9,745 nucleotides of DNA from Methanobacterium sp. (GTDB lineage: Archaea > Methanobacteriota > Methanobacteria > Methanobacteriales > Methanobacteriaceae), in the NCBI GenBank assembly GCA_020854975.1, contig JAHKLQ010000224.1, positions 1-9,745 on the forward strand, read 5' to 3'. Every line of letters begins with the position of its first letter. Position 1 is the first letter of the stretch. Position numbers and translations under genes: made by a program. A model generated the notes under the pieces. That model did not search any database, was not told where the DNA came from, and saw only the letters and a program-made list of their open reading frames with translations. Shown one piece after another: positions 5,878 through 9,745 of the stretch.

Positions 5878-7113
5878 ATGCAAAATATTCAAGATCAGGC
5901 TCTGAAAATAATGAACATCACCCAGGGGAACATTTGCAACCGCTGCCTGGGCAGGAATTTTTATCCTCAAGTTTCTGGTAATGATAATGAGGAAAGAGGC
6001 ATTTACATTAGGAAAATGCTGGCTAGTACCCAGGTATCTGAAAAAGAGAACCTCTACGAGAAAAATGATACATGCCATGTATGTGGAGATATCTTCCTGG
6101 ACCTGGAAGATACCTTGAAAAATATAATTAACGAAATAGACAAATCTAAGATTGAATTTTCAACTTTTCTGGTGGGTTGCCGTTTACCTAATGAAATCCT
6201 AGAAAAAGAGGAGATTTTACATGATACAATTGGATTTGAAGGTGAAAATATAAAAAAAGAGATTAATCGGGAGCTTGGTAAAGAATTAAGCCTTCAACTA
6301 GATAAAGAAGTGGAATTTGATAATCCTAACCTGGTGGTTATGATGGATTTCTCCCAGGATAAGGTAGAGCTTCAGATTAATCCTTTGTTCCTAGAAGGCA
6401 GATATCGTAAGCTTATACGAGGTATTCCCCAAACAAGATGGCCCTGCAGGAATTGTAAAGGCAAAGGGTGCAAAAGATGCGATTTCACTGGTAAGATGTA
6501 CCCTGAATCTGTAGAAGAACTGATAGCAGAGAGAGTTCTATTTGCAACCCAGGGGAATGAATCTAAATTTCATGGAGCAGGGAGAGAAGATATAGATGTG
6601 AGGATGTTGGGTAGGGGAAGACCATTTGTCCTGGAAATAAAAGAGCCTAAAGTCCGATCTTTGGATTTAAAAGAATTATCTGATGAAATAAACAATTATG
6701 GTAGGGGCAAAGTTGAGATTCTTGATTTAAAATCTGTTGGCAAGGAACGAAGAAGTGGTATAAAATCATCTTCTACAGAAACCTGTAAAACCTATCTTGC
6801 ATTGGTTGAAGTGGATGGAAAGGTTTCTGAAGAGGATCTAAATATCTTAAATTCCCTAAAACTTATTAAACAACGAACTCCCATTCGAGTTTCTCACCGA
6901 AGAGCAGATAAAGTTCGAAGTAGAGAAGTGAAAGAAATTGAAGTTAAATTACTGGATTCAAATCATTTTGAACTGATAGTGAATTGTGAAGGTGGATTAT
7001 ATATTAAAGAACTCATATCTGGGGATGAAGAGCGAACTCAACCTAGTGTAACTTCATTATTGGGCATTGCTGCTAAATGTAGTCAACTGGATGTGTTGGA
7101 GGTCAACATTTAA
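5878..7113 (+). CDS. pus10: tRNA pseudouridine synthase Pus10
   Basis: Archaeal Pus10 makes pseudouridine at positions 54 and 55 of the tRNA T-arm. The 411-residue protein has the expected order. First comes an N-terminal zinc site of two CxxC pairs (Cys20/23 and Cys66/69), then a THUMP-related tRNA-binding region at about 75-180. The catalytic domain carries FHGAGREDIDVRMLGRGRPF (231-250), where Asp240 is the expected catalytic residue, and the C-terminal GLYIKELISGDEERTQPS motif (373-390), with Tyr376 probably in the active site. A second four-cysteine cluster (Cys190, 193, 198, 201, in PCRNCKGKGCKRC) sits just before the catalytic core and looks able to bind metal. The ATG at 5878 is preceded by AAGGA, about nine bases away. 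It lies between srp54 and eL21 on the same strand, with gaps of about 100 and 300 bases. Confidence 0.96.
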   Translation: MQNIQDQALKIMNITQGNICNRCLGRNFYPQVSGNDNEERGIYIRKMLASTQVSEKENLYEKNDTCHVCGDIFLDLEDTLKNIINEIDKSKIEFSTFLVGCRLPNEILEKEEILHDTIGFEGENIKKEINRELGKELSLQLDKEVEFDNPNLVVMMDFSQDKVELQINPLFLEGRYRKLIRGIPQTRWPCRNCKGKGCKRCDFTGKMYPESVEELIAERVLFATQGNESKFHGAGREDIDVRMLGRGRPFVLEIKEPKVRSLDLKELSDEINNYGRGKVEILDLKSVGKERRSGIKSSSTETCKTYLALVEVDGKVSEEDLNILNSLKLIKQRTPIRVSHRRADKVRSREVKEIEVKLLDSNHFELIVNCEGGLYIKELISGDEERTQPSVTSLLGIAAKCSQLDVLEVNI

Positions 7114-7136
7114 ATGGATGGAAGGATAGTTTTATA

Positions 7137-7181
7137 AACTCCGTGACATCATAAATTAATTAAATCGATTTCACAGGAGTT
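7137..7181 (+). repeat. inverted repeat downstream of pus10
   Basis: AACTCCGTGA (7137-7146) pairs with TCACAGGAGTT (7171-7181), ten pairs with one bulged T, around a 24-base AT-rich loop. It begins 24 bases after the pus10 stop. There is no T-run after the right arm, so it does not look like a simple terminator; a transcript 3' end, RNA-stability element or protein site is possible. The TTTATAAA just before it overlaps the left arm. Confidence 0.5.
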
Positions 7182-7372
7182 ATTAACCACCAGAAGATCA
7201 TGCGAATTTTTATCTTAAATTGTGTTTTTAGCTTCTTATGAGCTGATGTTGCAATTAACACACTGTAATCCAATATATACACAATAAAGCATTATAAAAT
7301 ACTCTAAAAGTAGCTTAAAATGCGAATGAAAAATAGAATATGAACAACAGTATTGTAATGAATAACTGTAAT

Positions 7373-7408
7373 ATATTTATAATAACCATTTCAAGTTGAA
7401 GTGGAGGT
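7373..7408 (+). promoter_or_regulatory. putative promoter and ribosome binding site of the eL21-rpoF pair
   Basis: ATATTTATAA at 7373-7382 would place transcription start near 7400, just ahead of GGAGGT at 7403-7408, which is an ideal Shine-Dalgarno sequence six bases before the eL21 ATG. A second TATA-like string at 7291-7300 would instead give a leader of about 90 bases. The ribosome binding site is secure, the promoter is not. Confidence 0.4.
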
Positions 7409-7414
7409 TTGAAA

Positions 7415-7708
7415 ATGACTCAGAGATCAAGAGGTTCTAGAAGTAAGACAAGATATAAGCTTAAAAAGAGTTTAAGAACAGGTCGAACCAATCCTATCAC
7501 CAAAAAGATACAGACCTTCCAGGAAGATGACCTGGTTCACATCATAATCGACCCCAGTGTCCACAAAGGCCAACCCCACCCACGTTTCCATGGGAAAACC
7601 GGTAAAGTGGCAGAAAAAAGAGGTCGAGCATACATAGTGGCAATAAATGATGGAAATAAGGCTAAAAAACTGATTATTAGACCTGAACACCTAAAAATAC
7701 AAGAGTGA
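7415..7708 (+). CDS. rpl21e: 50S ribosomal protein L21e (eL21)
   Basis: eL21 is a large-subunit ribosomal protein shared by archaea and eukaryotes. The 97-residue product has the usual basic N-terminus [19 protein letters not shown] and the SH3-like barrel with [19 protein letters not shown] (47-65), which is diagnostic of the family. The ATG at 7415 is chosen over a TTG two codons earlier because GGAGGT lies six bases upstream of the ATG and homologues begin at this point. The stop TGA overlaps an ATG of the following rpoF reading frame, so the two genes are coupled. Confidence 0.97.
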   Translation: MTQRSRGSRSKTRYKLKKSLRTGRTNPITKKIQTFQEDDLVHIIIDPSVHKGQPHPRFHGKTGKVAEKRGRAYIVAINDGNKAKKLIIRPEHLKIQE

Positions 7709-7713
7709 TGGTG

Positions 7714-8052
7714 ATGATTGGTAAAAAAGTCCTGGACACTGACCCTATCCCCCTGGTTAATGTTAAACCATTACTAGAAGAACGGGAAAAAGTCCATGAG
7801 CTTAGTTATGAGCAGAATCTGGCCCTGGATCATGTCACCAAATTCTCCAAAATATCCATGGAAGATGCAGCTAAACTGGTAAGTGAACTGGAAGAAATTA
7901 TCAAAAAGACCCAGGCCATTAAGATAGCAGATCTCATGCCAGAAGACATGGATGATATGCGACTGATTTTCGCCAAAGAAAGAGGCTCCCATAAAAAGGA
8001 AGAACTCGAAAATATACTTAAAATTGTCAAAAAATATCGGGAAGAAGAATAA
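7714..8052 (+). CDS. rpoF: DNA-directed RNA polymerase subunit F (Rpb4-like)
   Basis: RpoF is the archaeal Rpb4 homologue. With RpoE (Rpb7) it forms the stalk of RNA polymerase, which helps open DNA and binds the emerging RNA. The 112-residue product begins MIGKKVLDTDPIPLVNVK. It has the all-helical HRDC-like C-terminal half: a KISMEDAAKLVSELEEI helix, then the LMPEDMDDMRLIFAKER segment at about residues 77-93 and a charged final helix. Two ATGs are possible: 7708, overlapping the eL21 stop as TGATG, or 7714, preferred because MIGKK fits the family start. GGTG lies directly before 7714, too close to act normally, so translation probably relies on coupling with eL21. The gene ends in a hairpin plus T-run. 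Confidence 0.94.
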   Translation: MIGKKVLDTDPIPLVNVKPLLEEREKVHELSYEQNLALDHVTKFSKISMEDAAKLVSELEEIIKKTQAIKIADLMPEDMDDMRLIFAKERGSHKKEELENILKIVKKYREEE

Positions 8053-8072
8053 AAATCTTTTAAAGATTTTTT
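8051..8072 (+). terminator. terminator-like hairpin after rpoF
   Basis: AAAAATCTTT (8051-8060) and AAAGATTTTT (8062-8071) are perfect inverse complements around a single central T, beginning inside the rpoF TAA stop codon and ending in a run of six T. The stem is AT-rich, so the U-tract is probably the main signal. A smaller dyad, TTCTAT/ATAGAA at 8096-8112, follows. Confidence 0.55.
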
Positions 8073-8164
8073 AAAAATATTCCCTTGATAAAAAGTTCTA
8101 TGCCTTATAGAATGTAATATGAATTTAAATGTGTTAATTAGTAATTTAATATCAGGGTGGTTAT

Positions 8165-8743
8165 ATGGAGGATTATGCTATTATTTTGGATTATCTGCCT
8201 CTAGGTTATGTTAAAGAGAGTTCAGGCTCCTACAAACGTAAACCTGTAGCTCAGGCCATCGGTACTGAAGAATTCACCCTGCTAGAATTAACACCCAAGG
8301 AAAATGTGACCCTGGATATTCATGAAAAGGTTTACATCGGTGCAGGTAAAAGGGATAAAATTGCCCGGGTTAACCGGAGGCTACCCTTTAATAAATTAAC
8401 TTCAACTGCTAAAATAGAGCTTAACTATGTGATTGAGGAGATTATAAAGGATAATGAAGAGAAGTTTATCCGATTTTTCAATGAGGCAGGACCTATTTCC
8501 ACTAGACTGCATCAAATCGAACTTTTACCTGGAATTGGTAAAAAACATATGTGGGATATTATACAGGCCCGTAAAGAAGCTCCTTTCAAAGATTTTACCG
8601 ATGTTAAGGAACGAGTTCCAATGTTATCCGATCCTGTGAAATTGATTGCTAAAAGGATACATCTGGAATTGGAAGCAGCGGAAGATAGGAAAGGTAAAAG
8701 GAAATACATTCTATTTACCAGACCCCCTAAACGGAAATTTTAA
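8165..8743 (+). CDS. DUF655 family protein, putative nucleic-acid-binding OB/HhH protein
   Basis: This is a 192-residue protein of the archaeal DUF655 family, whose function is not established. It starts MEDYAIILDYLPLGY. The N-terminal half (about 1-75) is beta-rich and contains EKVYIGAGKRDKIARVNRRL (54-73), compatible with an OB-like barrel. The C-terminal half carries a helix-hairpin-helix motif, HQIELLPGIGKKHMWDII (116-133), followed by ARKEAPFKDFTDVKERV, a second helix-hairpin-like unit. The GIGK hairpin typically contacts a nucleic-acid backbone without sequence specificity. The last residues are very basic. GGTGG lies four bases before the ATG. It precedes rsmA by 28 bases, and this pairing is, to my memory, common in methanogens, pointing to a role with RNA or ribosomes. 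That role is inference. Confidence 0.9.
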   Translation: MEDYAIILDYLPLGYVKESSGSYKRKPVAQAIGTEEFTLLELTPKENVTLDIHEKVYIGAGKRDKIARVNRRLPFNKLTSTAKIELNYVIEEIIKDNEEKFIRFFNEAGPISTRLHQIELLPGIGKKHMWDIIQARKEAPFKDFTDVKERVPMLSDPVKLIAKRIHLELEAAEDRKGKRKYILFTRPPKRKF

Positions 8744-8771
8744 ACCACCAATTTTTTTTTAAATAAGGGAA

Positions 8772-9623
8772 ATGTTGGCCAGCGAAACCTCTAACTTGTT
8801 GAAAAAACATAATATCCGTTTAAATCGGAGAAAAGGCCAAAATTATCTTATCAATAACCAGATTTTGTCCAGAATTATCGAAAACGCCCAGCTTACAGAT
8901 TCAGATGTTGTTCTGGAGATTGGAGCTGGTATTGGGACTTTAACCATTCCTTTAGCTGAAAATGCAGATAGAGTAGTGGCTGTTGAGCAGGATAAACAGA
9001 TTGCCCGGGTTCTAAGGGAAAGACTTCATGACCTGGAAATCTCCAATGTAGAGGTTTTGGAGAAAGATGCCACTCAAATGGATTTTCCATATTTTAATAA
9101 AGTAGTTTCCAATCTTCCCTATCATATATCATCACCCATCACCTTCAAACTCCTGCAACACGATTTTGATTTTGCTATTTTAATGTATCAACTGGAATTT
9201 GCCCAGAGAATGGTAGCACAACCAGGAGATTCAAATTATTCTCGTCTTTCAGTGATGATGCACCTTTGCACCCAGACAGAACTCCTTTTCAAGGTTCCTA
9301 GAAAAGCATTCATCCCCCCACCTCGAATTTCCTCTGCAGTGATTAAATTAACACCCCACAAAAACCCTGATGTTGATGATTTCTTTGTGAAAACCTGCCG
9401 AGCACTATTCCAGCATAAGAAAAAGAAATCTGGGAAAGCATTACTTCAATCTTTCCATGAAATATCAGACCAAAAGTTGGATCGAAGTATCATACGGGAT
9501 TTAATCTCCCAAGTGGATAATAAACTAATTGAAGAAAGGGCTTTTAAATTGAAACCAGAAGAAATCTTGGTCATTTCCAGAGAACTTAAAAAAGCCATGG
9601 ACCCCCCTCCTGATCTTAAATGA
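8772..9623 (+). CDS. rsmA: 16S rRNA adenine dimethyltransferase RsmA/KsgA (Dim1)
   Basis: RsmA/Dim1 uses S-adenosylmethionine to dimethylate two adjacent adenines in the 3'-terminal helix 45 of 16S rRNA, a late checkpoint of small-subunit assembly. The 283-residue protein shows GQNYLIN (22-28), the SAM-binding motif EIGAGIGTLT (49-58), the acidic VEQDKQ (71-76), the catalytic NLPYHISSPI (114-123) and VPRKAFIPPPRISSAVIKL (175-193), followed by the small helical C-terminal domain with ALFQHKKKK (211-219). All key residues are present and the length is normal. The ATG at 8772 has AAGGG very close upstream. A run of eight T lies in the 28-base gap after DUF655 and might lower read-through. Confidence 0.97.
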   Translation: MLASETSNLLKKHNIRLNRRKGQNYLINNQILSRIIENAQLTDSDVVLEIGAGIGTLTIPLAENADRVVAVEQDKQIARVLRERLHDLEISNVEVLEKDATQMDFPYFNKVVSNLPYHISSPITFKLLQHDFDFAILMYQLEFAQRMVAQPGDSNYSRLSVMMHLCTQTELLFKVPRKAFIPPPRISSAVIKLTPHKNPDVDDFFVKTCRALFQHKKKKSGKALLQSFHEISDQKLDRSIIRDLISQVDNKLIEERAFKLKPEEILVISRELKKAMDPPPDLK

Positions 9624-9745
9624 GGTTATAGTTAATTTAATTTCATATAAATTTCAAAATGGTTATAAACCATCCCTGTGAAAGTTTAAAAAAATATACT
9701 TCTCCATTAGGATGCTCACTTAGAGTTTGAGGGAGCGATATGATA
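9624..9745 (+). promoter_or_regulatory. region after rsmA with probable promoter, RBS and start of the next gene
   Basis: A short dyad ATGGTT-ata-AACCAT lies at 9659-9673 after the rsmA stop. An AT box AAAAATATAC at about 9690-9699 would place transcription start near 9720. GAGGGAG at 9729-9735 then stands four bases before an ATG at 9740-9742, the last but one codon of the window. The spacing fits the first codons of a further rightward gene, but its identity cannot be read from six bases. Confidence 0.4.

Larger units (their letters stand above)
7114..7414. other. non-coding region between pus10 and the eL21 gene
   Basis: No gene is seen in these 301 bases. They contain an inverted repeat just after pus10 (7137-7181) and several TATA-like strings: TTTTATAAA near 7130-7138, CAATATATAC at 7271-7280, ATTATAAAAT at 7291-7300 and ATATTTATAA at 7373-7382. 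GGAGGT at 7403-7408 is the ribosome binding site of eL21, six bases before its ATG. I looked for C/D-box motifs and tRNA-like folds and found none that hold up. Confidence 0.5.

Noticed and set aside
1..9745. CRISPR array, insertion sequence, prophage, tRNA or rRNA
   Set aside because: No regularly spaced long repeats, transposase-like frames, terminal inverted repeats or tRNA folds were seen on either strand.

Overview
The window is archaeal and most likely comes from a member of the Methanobacteriales (Methanobacterium or a close relative). The evidence is an archaeal RNA polymerase subunit set (RpoL/Rpb11, RpoF/Rpb4), an archaeal exosome Csl4, homodimer-type Dph2, archaeal Pus10 and eL21. 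Start sites carry GGTGA/GGAGGT-type ribosome binding sites, intergenic DNA is AT-rich with TATA-like boxes, and from memory the gene order matches Methanothermobacter thermautotrophicus around its rpoL-ksgA region. No mobile element, CRISPR array, tRNA or rRNA is visible.

Layout. The left half reads leftwards. In order of transcription: hpt (purine salvage, 4179-3601), a hairpin/U-tract terminator, dph2 (diphthamide synthesis, 3462-2473), a gene-poor gap of about 580 bp, then a tight operon of csl4 (exosome), rpoL and a DUF99/UPF0215 gene that is related to endonuclease V. The right half reads rightwards from a shared divergent promoter region at 4180-4446: srp54, pus10, eL21-rpoF as a coupled pair ending in a terminator-like hairpin, DUF655 and rsmA/ksgA. 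A ribosome binding site and ATG at the last bases probably begin the next gene.

Functionally this is an information-processing neighbourhood. It holds two small RNA polymerase subunits, RNA turnover (Csl4), tRNA pseudouridylation (Pus10), rRNA dimethylation (RsmA), a ribosomal protein, elongation factor 2 modification (Dph2) and protein targeting (SRP54). The two poorly characterised proteins, DUF99 and DUF655, sit directly beside rpoL and rsmA, which makes nucleic-acid roles likely.

I see no obviously new multi-gene system. The points most worth a second look are: (1) the rpoL/DUF99 junction, where an A-rich 12-nt repeat is read in two frames, giving RpoL a lysine-rich tail and DUF99 a basic leader, with a hint that a single-base indel may hide an ATGA-coupled start; (2) a possible 37-codon membrane-peptide gene with its own TATA box and Shine-Dalgarno-like site in the csl4-dph2 gap; (3) perfect 14-bp tandem repeats in the hpt/srp54 divergent promoter region; and (4) several dyad elements near promoters and gene ends.
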